From positions 1 to 18,561 of the forward strand of contig JACJXJ010000023.1 of NCBI GenBank assembly GCA_020636695.1: a stretch of 18,561 nt of DNA, given 5' to 3'. This DNA is from Prevotellaceae bacterium. Lineage in GTDB: Bacteria > Bacteroidota > Bacteroidia > Bacteroidales > Paludibacteraceae. Below are positions 1 to 7,242 of the stretch, piece by piece; position 1 is the stretch's first letter; each line of letters begins with the position of its first letter. Below the pieces are notes generated by a model that saw nothing but the letters and a program-made list of their open reading frames with translations, was not told where the DNA came from and made no database searches. A program made the position numbers and the translations under genes.

Positions 1-110
1 ATACCGATGCGCTTAAAACGTTGTTGTATGAAAAGGTGAAACAAATTCATATTACCCGTTTTCCTTATAATGACTTTTTGTTTCAGAAGTTTGATGAAGA
101 AGATTTTTAA
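1..110 (+). CDS. C-terminal tail of an unidentified protein (5' partial)
   Basis: An open frame enters from the left edge (codons in phase with base 3) and runs 35 codons to TAA at 108-110. The peptide is charged and ends FQKFDEEDF. It overlaps the start of the next gene (ATG at 94) by 17 bases in another frame, a layout typical of translationally coupled neighbours in one operon, so it is probably a real gene end. There is too little sequence to recognise a family, and I assign no function. Confidence 0.45.
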   Translation, partial: TDALKTLLYEKVKQIHITRFPYNDFLFQKFDEEDF

Positions 111-1596
111 TGTTATTGTTGGATTGGCTTTTTGTAGCCTTACGTTTGCCAATTCAGTAGATTCTACCCAAGTTATTACCACTGATGATGTGGAAAATTG
201 GTTAAAAGAATATGCTGATGTTGACACAACGGTTACCGACACGTTAATAGTAGAAGCTGCCCATGATACCGTCGCGTTAAAACCTGCTGTACCGCATGTG
301 GTTTTTAAACCATTGTCGCTGCTGCCTACGCCAGAACCTACTCCAACAGCACCAATAGCCTCCAAACCCACTATAAAATCGATAAAGTCCACTCCAACTA
401 CACCGATAAAACGGGTAGAGTGGTTGGATACAATTCCCATCAAAGTAGCTGATTTTATCAATAAAGAAGATTCGCTTCAAATTCGGCGTGATGCTTTACA
501 ACGGAGACAATATAATCCTTTATTTATGAATGAATGGGTGTTCTCAACGGCAAAAAAAACAGAAAAAACGCCCGAGACAGAGGATGAAATTGTGGCATCG
601 TTGCGACAAGGAGCACGAGCTGAATTATTTAAACAAGATCCAGCTATTTATGCTTATCATGAATCGCAATTGCCTAATATTGAAGAGATTATTAGTCGTA
701 GAATAGCTGTGTTACCTAATGAAAAAATCAAGGTCGATCGCATTGCACGTAATACGTCAGATCCAATAAATACATTTAAATTGGCTGTCAGTCCTTGGGT
801 GTATAATGCCGATTTACAAGCGCAAATCTCGCAAAATTATATTTCTGATAATTGGTATACGGGTGGTGAAAGTAATCTCACAACCTATTTCTTTATCAAA
901 GGAAATTTGAATTATAATAATAAGAAGAATTTGCAATGGGACAATCAGTTGAATGCTAAATTTAGTTTTAATACCGCTGGTTCAGATACGTTGCGTTTGT
1001 TCCGTACTAATGACGATTTGGTGAAATTGACTTCCAAATTAGGAATGCGTATTACCAATACAAAACGTTTTTATTATACGGCTGAAGCGGAATTTTCAAC
1101 TCCGTTGTTTAACACGTATGTAGCAAATACGTATCAACGTGTTGCTGGCCCATTTTCGCCCATTCGTTTTTATATGTCGCTTGGTGTGGATTACAAGCGC
1201 GATAATTTATCGGTATTCGTGTCGCCATTGTCATACAAAATGATTTATGTGTCTGATACGACTACACGACCAGGAGTGTCGGTAAGTATAGCCGATAAAG
1301 TGGGTATTGATGCTGGAAGAAAAATAAAAAATGAGCTTGGTAGTAAAATGAAAGTGAAGTGGGAATATGCCCTTTCAAAAGAGATTAAGATGGAAACGAA
1401 CTTTTCGCTTTATACCAACTATAAAGGCGTGGAAGCCGATTGGGAAATTATTGGTAATTTTATCATCAATCGTTTTATGTCGGCGCGTATTGCGCTTAAT
1501 CCACGTTTCGATTCTACCATTACGTTGCCCGATGATGAAAAACCTAAATTACAATTTAAGGAGCTGATTAGTGTTGGTTTTCGTTATAAGTTGTAA
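94..1596 (+). CDS. DUF3078 domain-containing outer membrane protein
   Basis: This encodes about 500 aa. I chose ATG at 94 rather than the upstream ATG at 70 because MKKIFNVIVGLAFCSLTFA is a clean signal peptide. After the leader comes an acidic stretch, then a Pro/Thr/Lys-rich linker (about residues 65-110), then a helical segment, and from about residue 230 a beta-rich domain with alternating aromatic strands. The domain carries NWYTGGESNL (near 253), TSKLGMRI, FYYTAEAEFSTPLF and a terminal strand ending FRYKL. These match the DUF3078 family of Bacteroidota, which is thought to form an outer-membrane beta barrel; no biochemical function is established. The final Leu/aromatic residue fits export by the BAM complex. 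It is probably co-transcribed with the gene to its left and overlaps folK tail to tail by 29 bases. A second, broken DUF3078 gene lies at 10202. Confidence 0.85.
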   Translation: MKKIFNVIVGLAFCSLTFANSVDSTQVITTDDVENWLKEYADVDTTVTDTLIVEAAHDTVALKPAVPHVVFKPLSLLPTPEPTPTAPIASKPTIKSIKSTPTTPIKRVEWLDTIPIKVADFINKEDSLQIRRDALQRRQYNPLFMNEWVFSTAKKTEKTPETEDEIVASLRQGARAELFKQDPAIYAYHESQLPNIEEIISRRIAVLPNEKIKVDRIARNTSDPINTFKLAVSPWVYNADLQAQISQNYISDNWYTGGESNLTTYFFIKGNLNYNNKKNLQWDNQLNAKFSFNTAGSDTLRLFRTNDDLVKLTSKLGMRITNTKRFYYTAEAEFSTPLFNTYVANTYQRVAGPFSPIRFYMSLGVDYKRDNLSVFVSPLSYKMIYVSDTTTRPGVSVSIADKVGIDAGRKIKNELGSKMKVKWEYALSKEIKMETNFSLYTNYKGVEADWEIIGNFIINRFMSARIALNPRFDSTITLPDDEKPKLQFKELISVGFRYKL

Positions 1597-2062
1597 GGTT
1601 ATTGCTCAGCTCTTGGGCGCTTTTATGCAAAATAGGATGTTCCCATGTTGGCCATATCTCGCATAGTGGAGTCAATACAAACAAGCGTTTTTGCATCTGT
1701 GGATGAGGTAACTGCAAGTCAACTGTTTCTACAATTTGCCCGTCATAATCAATCAAATCAATATCGATAATACGGTCGGCGTAGTTGCCTTGTTTCGATT
1801 TGGTGATGCGTCCCAACGCTTTTTCAATCTGTTGTGTTTCAGCTAAAATCACTTCAGCCGATAAGGCACTTTTTACGATTATTACTTGATTGACAAATGT
1901 ATGTTCTGACACAAATCCCCACGGTTCTGTTGTTAACACACTCGATTGTGCCACCACCTGTCCGATACGACTGGCGATGAGTTCAATCGCTCGCAGGAGA
2001 TTGGCTCGTCCGTCGCCAAGATTACTGCCAAGTGCTAGAATACTAGTGTGCGTGTGTGTCAT
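1568..2062 (-). CDS. folK: 6-hydroxymethyl-7,8-dihydropterin pyrophosphokinase (HPPK)
   Basis: This transfers pyrophosphate from ATP to 6-hydroxymethyl-7,8-dihydropterin in cytoplasmic folate synthesis. The 164-aa length is normal for a stand-alone HPPK. Visible signatures are LALGSNLGD (residues 9-17), the EPWGF and FVNQV segments (46-60), the catalytic Mg-binding DRIIDIDLI (D100 and D102 by family analogy) and the LPHPQMQKRLFVLTPL motif (119-132). I chose ATG at 2062 because the family starts just before LGSNLG. The frame stays open to an ATG at 2215, but that extension would lie inside gcvH and has no family character. The gene ends inside the 3' end of the convergent DUF3078 gene. Its start is only 17 bases below the gcvH terminator hairpin, so its own promoter is unclear; it may rely on read-through. 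Confidence 0.93.
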   Translation of the reverse strand: MTHTHTSILALGSNLGDGRANLLRAIELIASRIGQVVAQSSVLTTEPWGFVSEHTFVNQVIIVKSALSAEVILAETQQIEKALGRITKSKQGNYADRIIDIDLIDYDGQIVETVDLQLPHPQMQKRLFVLTPLCEIWPTWEHPILHKSAQELSNNLTTYNENQH

Positions 2063-2079
2063 AAAACTGCTAGATACTA

Positions 2080-2116
2080 AAAACCTCCCAAGTGAATGCT
2101 TGGAAGGTTTTATTAT
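2080..2116 (-). terminator. Rho-independent terminator after gcvH
   Basis: On the minus strand a 13-bp stem with one G-U pair (AAAACCTTCCAAG / CTTGGGAGGTTTT, loop CATTCA) is followed by TTTTTA. It sits about 20 bases after the gcvH stop and just before the folK start. It should end the gcvH transcript and could act as an attenuator for folK. Confidence 0.85.
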
Positions 2117-2130
2117 TTTTGATGATTGTA

Positions 2131-2508
2131 TTAACCGATTAACGCTTCGTAAGCTGCTGCATCCAATAATGTATCGAGTTCTGCCAAATCGTTGATAGCT
2201 ACTTTTATCATCCAACCATCACCATAAGGGTCGTTGTTCACTAATTCGGGATGATCTTCGAGTGCGGCATTCATTTCCAAAATTTCGCCCGACATTGGCA
2301 TAAATAGGTCAGATACCGTTTTTACAGCTTCTACCGAACCAAAGGTCGCATTTTCAGCTAACGTTTCGCCTACGGTTTCAATCTCTACAAATACAATTTC
2401 GCCTAATTCGCCTTGTGCATAGTCGGTAATGCCTACATAGGCTACTTCGCCTTCTACACGAATCCATTCGTGTTCTTTGGTATACTTCAAATTACTTGGA
2501 ATATTCAT
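2131..2508 (-). CDS. gcvH: Glycine cleavage system H protein
   Basis: This is the lipoyl carrier protein that shuttles the aminomethyl group between the P, T and L proteins of the cytoplasmic glycine cleavage complex. It has 125 aa, the normal length. The sequence opens MNIPSNLKYTKEHEWIRVEG and carries the lipoylation site in SVEAVKTVSDLF, with K63 as the expected lipoyl-lysine, followed by the family motif MPMSGEILEMN. The other glycine-cleavage genes (gcvT, gcvP) are not in this window, which is common in Bacteroidota. It appears monocistronic, with a TAnnTTTG promoter at 2546-2577 and a strong terminator at 2080-2116. In some lineages lone H proteins also serve lipoate relay; the sequence cannot decide this. 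Confidence 0.96.
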   Translation of the reverse strand: MNIPSNLKYTKEHEWIRVEGEVAYVGITDYAQGELGEIVFVEIETVGETLAENATFGSVEAVKTVSDLFMPMSGEILEMNAALEDHPELVNNDPYGDGWMIKVAINDLAELDTLLDAAAYEALIG

Positions 2509-2545
2509 GTTTGTCAGTTTTAATGAATAAGGTTATTTAATGTGA

Positions 2546-2577
2546 CAAAGATAACGTTATTTTTTCGATTGTTGAAA
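2546..2577 (-). promoter_or_regulatory. Bacteroidota-type promoter for gcvH
   Basis: The minus strand reads TTTC (2577-2574), 20 bases, then TATCTTTG (2553-2546). The known consensus is TTTG-N19..21-TAnnTTTG, so the -7 box is perfect and the -33 box is one base off. It lies 38 bases upstream of the gcvH ATG. Confidence 0.7.
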
Positions 2578-2597
2578 TGATAAATTTTCTTTTCTCT

Positions 2598-3797
2598 TTA
2601 AATAGTGCGTCCAGGATATACTTCGAGTGCTTTTTTGAGCACCAAAAGTGCTTGTCGCAAGTCTTCTTTTTCTAACACGTAAGCAATACGTACTTCTTGG
2701 CGTCCATGTTCGGGCGATGTGTAAAAACCTGATGCTGGTGCCATCATCACGGTTTGTCCTTCGTATTCGAAATCAGAAAGTAACCACGCACAGAATTTAT
2801 CGGAATCGTCGATTGGTAAACGTGCTACGGTGTAGAAAGCGCCCATTGGAATGGGTGAATAAACGCCTGGAATACGATTTAAACCATCAATCAAGAATTT
2901 ACGACGTTCCACGTATTCGTTGTACATATCAAGCAGATAATCTTCTTCCACATCGATGGAGGCTTCAGCAACAATCTGTCCGATGAGTGGTGGGCTTAAT
3001 CGTGCTTGACAAAATTTCATCACACTTTCGTGAATCGTTTTGTTTTTGCAAACCAATGCACCAATACGAATACCGCATTCGCTGTAACGCTTTGATACAG
3101 AGTCAATCAAAATAATATTTTTTTCGATGCCATCTAAGTGGAACGCTGAAATATAAGGAGCGCCTGTGTAGCAAAATTCGCGATAAACTTCATCCGAGAA
3201 AAGGAACAAATCGTATTTTTTTACCAAATCACGAATTTGGTTCATCTCTTTGCGCGTATACAAATAACCGGTGGGATTGTTTGGGTTGCAAATAAGAATA
3301 CCTTTTGTTTTAGGCGTTATCAGTTTTTCAAATTCTTTGATTGGTGGTAAAGCAAATCCCTCTTCGATGGTAGAAACTACGGGACGAACTACGGCACCTG
3401 CTGCGATGGCAAAGGCTGTGTAGTTAGCGTATGCGGGTTCTGGTACAATAATTTCGTCGCCTGGATCGAGACAGCTCATAAAGGCAAATTGTACTGCTTC
3501 CGAACCGCCTGTGGTGATAATAATATCTTCGATGCTTAAATCGATATTGAATTTACTGTAGTAATTCAACATCTTCATACGCAGGCTTTTGAAACCGTCG
3601 CTCGGGCTGTATTCCAAAACGGTGCGGTCGATATTTTTCAACGTGTCGAGCGCCACTTGAGGTGTTTTCAAGTCGGGCTGACCAATGTTTAAGTGAAATA
3701 CTTTCACACCACGTGCTTTGGCTTTATCGGCCAATGGAGCAAGTTTTCTAATAGGCGATTGTGGCATCAAGAGGCCACGTTGCGAAGGTTTTGGCAT
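2598..3797 (-). CDS. Class I/II PLP-dependent aminotransferase (aspartate aminotransferase-like)
   Basis: This is a 399-aa fold-type I aminotransferase that probably uses an amino acid donor and 2-oxoglutarate; the substrate cannot be read from sequence. Visible elements are NIGQPDLKTP (38-46), the cofactor-binding TTGGSEAV (95-102), NPNNPTG (171-177), SDEVYREF (201-208), the Schiff-base lysine K236 in SVSKRYSECGIRIG, and the carboxylate-binding arginine R370 in EVRIAYV. It strongly resembles the conserved Bacteroidales aminotransferase that opens with RGLxMPxSPIRKLAPLAD. I kept the ATG at 3797; MPQSPIRKL, ten codons in, is the only realistic alternative. It follows the Rieske-like lipoprotein by 11 bases and murF before that, so the three probably share a transcript. 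The next gene, gcvH, has its own promoter. Confidence 0.93.
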   Translation of the reverse strand: MPKPSQRGLLMPQSPIRKLAPLADKAKARGVKVFHLNIGQPDLKTPQVALDTLKNIDRTVLEYSPSDGFKSLRMKMLNYYSKFNIDLSIEDIIITTGGSEAVQFAFMSCLDPGDEIIVPEPAYANYTAFAIAAGAVVRPVVSTIEEGFALPPIKEFEKLITPKTKGILICNPNNPTGYLYTRKEMNQIRDLVKKYDLFLFSDEVYREFCYTGAPYISAFHLDGIEKNIILIDSVSKRYSECGIRIGALVCKNKTIHESVMKFCQARLSPPLIGQIVAEASIDVEEDYLLDMYNEYVERRKFLIDGLNRIPGVYSPIPMGAFYTVARLPIDDSDKFCAWLLSDFEYEGQTVMMAPASGFYTSPEHGRQEVRIAYVLEKEDLRQALLVLKKALEVYPGRTI

Positions 3798-3808
3798 AAG
3801 CTCTGTTT

Positions 3809-4246
3809 TTATGGATAAACTCTTAATTTGTCACCCGAAATAGCTACATGATACTGTTTCATAGGATAGCGCGCTGGACCTTTTACTGGAAATCCTTGGC
3901 TGTAACCTACGTCAAATGTTGATCCACATTTGGGACAAACGGCTTGTCCTGCCATGTTTACCGACACGCGTGTATTGCGGTCTATTTCATGTGGACAGGC
4001 CATATCGAAGGCGACAAATTGGTCGTCGAAATTATGAAAAATAACGATACCGCCAAAGCCCAAATATTGATAAGGTCGAGAAGCCGATGTGAATTCGGCT
4101 ACGCCACCAATAGCGTCGAGTTCTGACGCATCTTGTGGAATAGTAATTTCCAACGCTACCGCGTAACTTGGAATGGGCGAAACTGCATTATTAGTGCAGG
4201 CAGCCAAACTCGTTATTAGCAGTAGAAGAATGATGAATCTGTTCAT
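3809..4246 (-). CDS. Rieske-like lipoprotein with an altered cluster motif
   Basis: This encodes 145 aa with a lipoprotein signal peptide (MNRFIILLLLITSLAAC, lipidated Cys17), so it is envelope-anchored. The mature part resembles the small beta-fold Rieske [2Fe-2S] domain: a CPH box (C84, H86) in FDMACPHE, then 17 residues later CPKCGSTFDVGYSQG (C104, C107), and a closing KQYHVAISGDKLRVYP typical of short Rieske proteins. Canonical Rieske proteins bind iron through CxH...CxxH. Here the second histidine is a cysteine, giving CxH...CxxC, so the cluster may have altered ligands or potential, or may be lost. The gene lies 20 bases after murF and 11 before the aminotransferase, in a likely operon, but neither neighbour suggests a redox partner. 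The fold assignment is fairly secure; its function is unknown. Confidence 0.75.
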   Translation of the reverse strand: MNRFIILLLLITSLAACTNNAVSPIPSYAVALEITIPQDASELDAIGGVAEFTSASRPYQYLGFGGIVIFHNFDDQFVAFDMACPHEIDRNTRVSVNMAGQAVCPKCGSTFDVGYSQGFPVKGPARYPMKQYHVAISGDKLRVYP

Positions 4247-4266
4247 TGGAAATAAATGGGTTCAAA

Positions 4267-5562
4267 TTATAACAACGGTAATACTTTGGTTAACCCAATG
4301 CCATTGGAACCTTTGATTAATAACGTTCTGTTGTTTAGCGGATGTTGTTCTAAATAGGACATCAACGCAGCCGTCGTTTCAAACTGTTGAAATTGGTCGG
4401 CCACTGCTCCAAATTGTTTGCCGACTAAATAAACCGATTCAAACTGCGCTTGTTTCAAATAGTCCACAATGCGACGATGTTCTTCCGCACTTTGTGGACC
4501 CAATTCAAGCATATCGCCAAGAATAACGCCTTTGGCTGGCAGTTCCATCGCTTTGAAATTTTCCAAAGCAGCCATCATACTCGTTGGGTTGGCGTTGTAG
4601 GCATCTACCACCAAACGGTTGTGTTTGGTTTCTACAAATTGCGAGCGGTTATTTTGTGGTGTGTATGTGCCCAAAGCCTGATTGATAGCGTGAGGCGAAA
4701 CGCCAAAATGTAGTCCCACGGTAATGGCCGCTAACATATTTTCGGCATTATAAATACCTACAAAATGCGTGTCGACTGTGTGTGGTGCTTCGCCTTTTTT
4801 ACGCCATTTAATCGAAACGAAAGGTGAACAGGCGGTAACAGAACCTTGTATGTCGGCTTCGCCGTCGATAGCGTAAGTGGTGGTGTTTAATTTGTGTGCA
4901 ATGGATTTTAATAACTCATTGTTGGAGTTGATAAAAACTTGCCCATTGTGTTCGCGCAAATAATCGTACAATTCGCCTTTGGTATGCAGCACGCCTTCGA
5001 GCGAACCAAATCCTTCGAGGTGAGCTTTGCCCACGTTTGTAATTAAACCACAATCAGGACAAGCAATATTGACCAATGTTTTGATTTCGCCTGGATGATT
5101 GGCACCCATTTCAATCACGGCGATGTCGTGTTCTTTGGTTAATTTCAATAATGTGAGCGGCACTCCAATATGGTTATTGAAATTTCCTTGCGTGTAAAGT
5201 ACGCGGTATTTTTCGGAAAGTACCGCCGAAACTAACTCTTTGGTGGTGGTTTTACCGTTCGTACCTGTGATGCCGATAATGGGTGTTCCGAGCGTTTTGC
5301 GGTGTAGTGTGGCTAGTTGCTGCAACGCGGTTAATACATTTTCAACCACTATAAAACGCTCATCTACAGCATACGTTTCGTCGTCTACAATGGCGTATTG
5401 GCAGCCTTTTCCGAGTGCTGAAAGTGCAAAATGATTGCCATCGAAACTTTCGCCTTTTAAAGCGAAGAACAGTGAACCTTCAGGACAAACCCGGCTATCG
5501 GTGGTTACCACAGGATGTTGGCAAAACACCTCGTATAATTGGTTGATTGTAAATGGTTTCAT
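4267..5562 (-). CDS. murF: UDP-N-acetylmuramoyl-tripeptide--D-alanyl-D-alanine ligase
   Basis: This adds D-Ala-D-Ala to UDP-MurNAc-tripeptide using ATP, the last cytoplasmic step of peptidoglycan precursor assembly. It is 431 aa, typical for MurF. It shows the N-terminal TDSR substrate-binding segment (21-24), the Mur ligase P-loop GITGTNGKTTTKE (97-109), FNNHIGVPLTLL (128-139), EMGANHPGEI (151-160), the expected carbamylated lysine in HTKGEL (K195), and VVDAYNANPTSM (318-329), which separates MurF from MurC, D and E. The DDL-adding ligase here is not beside other dcw-cluster genes. A TACCTTTG box at 5583-5590 probably starts a murF-lipoprotein-aminotransferase transcript. Confidence 0.96.
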   Translation of the reverse strand: MKPFTINQLYEVFCQHPVVTTDSRVCPEGSLFFALKGESFDGNHFALSALGKGCQYAIVDDETYAVDERFIVVENVLTALQQLATLHRKTLGTPIIGITGTNGKTTTKELVSAVLSEKYRVLYTQGNFNNHIGVPLTLLKLTKEHDIAVIEMGANHPGEIKTLVNIACPDCGLITNVGKAHLEGFGSLEGVLHTKGELYDYLREHNGQVFINSNNELLKSIAHKLNTTTYAIDGEADIQGSVTACSPFVSIKWRKKGEAPHTVDTHFVGIYNAENMLAAITVGLHFGVSPHAINQALGTYTPQNNRSQFVETKHNRLVVDAYNANPTSMMAALENFKAMELPAKGVILGDMLELGPQSAEEHRRIVDYLKQAQFESVYLVGKQFGAVADQFQQFETTAALMSYLEQHPLNNRTLLIKGSNGIGLTKVLPLL

Positions 5563-5582
5563 CTGATAGTAGTTAGATGTTG

Positions 5583-5590
5583 CAAAGGTA
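5583..5590 (-). promoter_or_regulatory. Probable -7 box of the murF promoter
   Basis: The minus strand reads TACCTTTG, a full match to TAnnTTTG, 20 bases upstream of the murF ATG in the only gap between porX and murF. No good TTTG box was found at the usual 19-21 base spacing. Confidence 0.5.
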
Positions 5591-5660
5591 GTAATTTGTT
5601 ATCAAATGCAGACCGTTTTTTATAACGATTTTTTAACTATTCCCAAACCATTTAATTATA

Positions 5661-7211
5661 TTATTTAGGCTGCATCGTTACCAATGGCACGAGCATCTCT
5701 TCCATCGAAATACCGCCGTGTTGAAACGTGTCTTTGTAGTAGCCAGCGTAGTAATTGTAATTATTTGGATATGCAAAAAAATCTTCTTGCGTGGCAAATA
5801 CGTAAGCCGAACTCACATTAGGGCTTGGCAAGCCAAATTTGGCTGGTTGCAGCATTTCAAATACCTCTTTTTTGTTATAACTGAGCATTTTGCCCACTTT
5901 GTAACGTAAATTGGTGTTGGTGTTTTTATCACCTAACACTTTGATAGGTTTATTGACACGAATCGTTCCGTGGTCGGTGGTGACTACCACTTTGTAGCCT
6001 TGTTGCGCCAGTTCTTTGAATAGATTGAACGTGCTGGAGTGGCGAAACCACGATAATGTGAGCGAACGATACGCCGATTCGGTGTTTGCCAATTCGCGCA
6101 TCATTTTGCTTTCGGTTCGTGCGTGCGAGAGCATATCTACAAAATTGAGCACACACACATTGAGTGGATTTTCTCTGAGTGCTTTGAGCTGTTCTACCAA
6201 CTTTTCGCCATATTGCGTGTTGTTTACTTTGTGGTACGAAAATGGTATTTTTCGGCGAAAACGGTCCAATTGTGTTTGAATCAAAGCCTCTTCGTTCATA
6301 TTTTTACCTTCTTCGTCTTCTTCTTCCACCCACAAGTCGGGATAAAGTTCTTTAATTTGCAACGGCATTAAACCTGAAAAAATGGCGTTACGGGCGTATT
6401 GCGTGGCGGTAGGCAGAATGGTACAATAGAGTTCCTCCTGCTCCATGGTGTAAAATTCGCCCAACAGTTCTTTAATCACCTGCCATTGGTCGAGGCGGAA
6501 ATTATCGATAACCACAAAAAAGACTTTTTCGCCTTGATCTAATAACGGGAAAATACGCTTTTTGAAAATATCGGGACTCATTAATGGACGTTCCTCGGGA
6601 TGTTCGAACCAAAGCGGATAGTTTTGGCGAATGTACTTCGCAAAAATGCCATTAGCCTCTGTTTTTTGAGCCGCCAACATTTCGTGCATGCCCGTTTCCG
6701 TGTCGTTCAATTCAAGTTCCCAGTAAACCAGTTTTTTATAGAGTTCTTTCCATGCTTCGAAAGAAAGTGATTCGCTCATTTGCGTGCCAATTTGCATAAA
6801 TTCTGCGCGGTAATTGGACGACACTTGCTCCGCAATAATCTCTTTTTTGTGAATGTGTTTTTTGAGCGCTAGCAGAATTTGGTTTGGATTGACGGGTTTT
6901 ATCAAATAATCGGCAATTTTATTACCAATGGCCATATCCATGATATTTTCCTCTTCGCTTTTGGTAATCATCACCACGGGTACCAAAGGGTCGATCTGCT
7001 TGATGTGTGTCAAGGTTTCTAAGCCACTTAAACCAGGCATATTTTCGTCCAAAAAAACGATATCGAATGGTTGCTCTTTACAATGCGTGATGGCATCTTG
7101 TCCGTTGGTGGCGGTTATCACTTCGTAGCCTTTCCCTTCTAAAAAAATGATGTATGGACGCAACAAGTCCATTTCGTCGTCGGCCCACAGTATGCGTTCT
7201 TTTTTGTTCAT
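5661..7211 (-). CDS. porX: T9SS response regulator PorX (REC-PglZ)
   Basis: PorX is the cytoplasmic response regulator that, with the histidine kinase PorY and sigma factor SigP, controls T9SS genes in Porphyromonas. This 516-aa protein has the expected length. Residues 1-120 form a receiver domain: acidic triad ADDE (10-13), phospho-acceptor D55 in FLDENMPG, T83 in VMITKSEEE, and K105 in LIKPVNP. After a helical linker, a PglZ domain of the alkaline-phosphatase superfamily begins near 228. Likely metal-site residues are D236 (VVIDNFRLDQ), the Thr pair in LPTATQYARN (268, 270), D359 and H363 (FVDMLSHARTE), D413 and H414 (TTDHGT) and H498 (FQHGGISMEEML). All appear intact, so phosphodiesterase activity on nucleotides is plausible. 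It lies 31 bases after porW and has no visible promoter of its own, so the two T9SS genes are probably co-transcribed. The kinase partner is not in the window. Confidence 0.95.
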   Translation of the reverse strand: MNKKERILWADDEMDLLRPYIIFLEGKGYEVITATNGQDAITHCKEQPFDIVFLDENMPGLSGLETLTHIKQIDPLVPVVMITKSEEENIMDMAIGNKIADYLIKPVNPNQILLALKKHIHKKEIIAEQVSSNYRAEFMQIGTQMSESLSFEAWKELYKKLVYWELELNDTETGMHEMLAAQKTEANGIFAKYIRQNYPLWFEHPEERPLMSPDIFKKRIFPLLDQGEKVFFVVIDNFRLDQWQVIKELLGEFYTMEQEELYCTILPTATQYARNAIFSGLMPLQIKELYPDLWVEEEDEEGKNMNEEALIQTQLDRFRRKIPFSYHKVNNTQYGEKLVEQLKALRENPLNVCVLNFVDMLSHARTESKMMRELANTESAYRSLTLSWFRHSSTFNLFKELAQQGYKVVVTTDHGTIRVNKPIKVLGDKNTNTNLRYKVGKMLSYNKKEVFEMLQPAKFGLPSPNVSSAYVFATQEDFFAYPNNYNYYAGYYKDTFQHGGISMEEMLVPLVTMQPK

Positions 7212-7242
7212 AATTTTCTTAGTTTAAGTTCCAAGCTCGTGT

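Noticed and set aside
2063..2215. N-terminal extension of folK to an ATG at 2215
   Set aside because: The 51 extra codons lie inside gcvH and across its terminator, and HPPK proteins begin just before the LGSNLG motif, so ATG 2062 is the start.
5950..6371. Overlapping open frames inside porX on both strands
   Set aside because: porX is a complete, well-matched gene here. The other frames have no start context, family signal or neighbours to support them.
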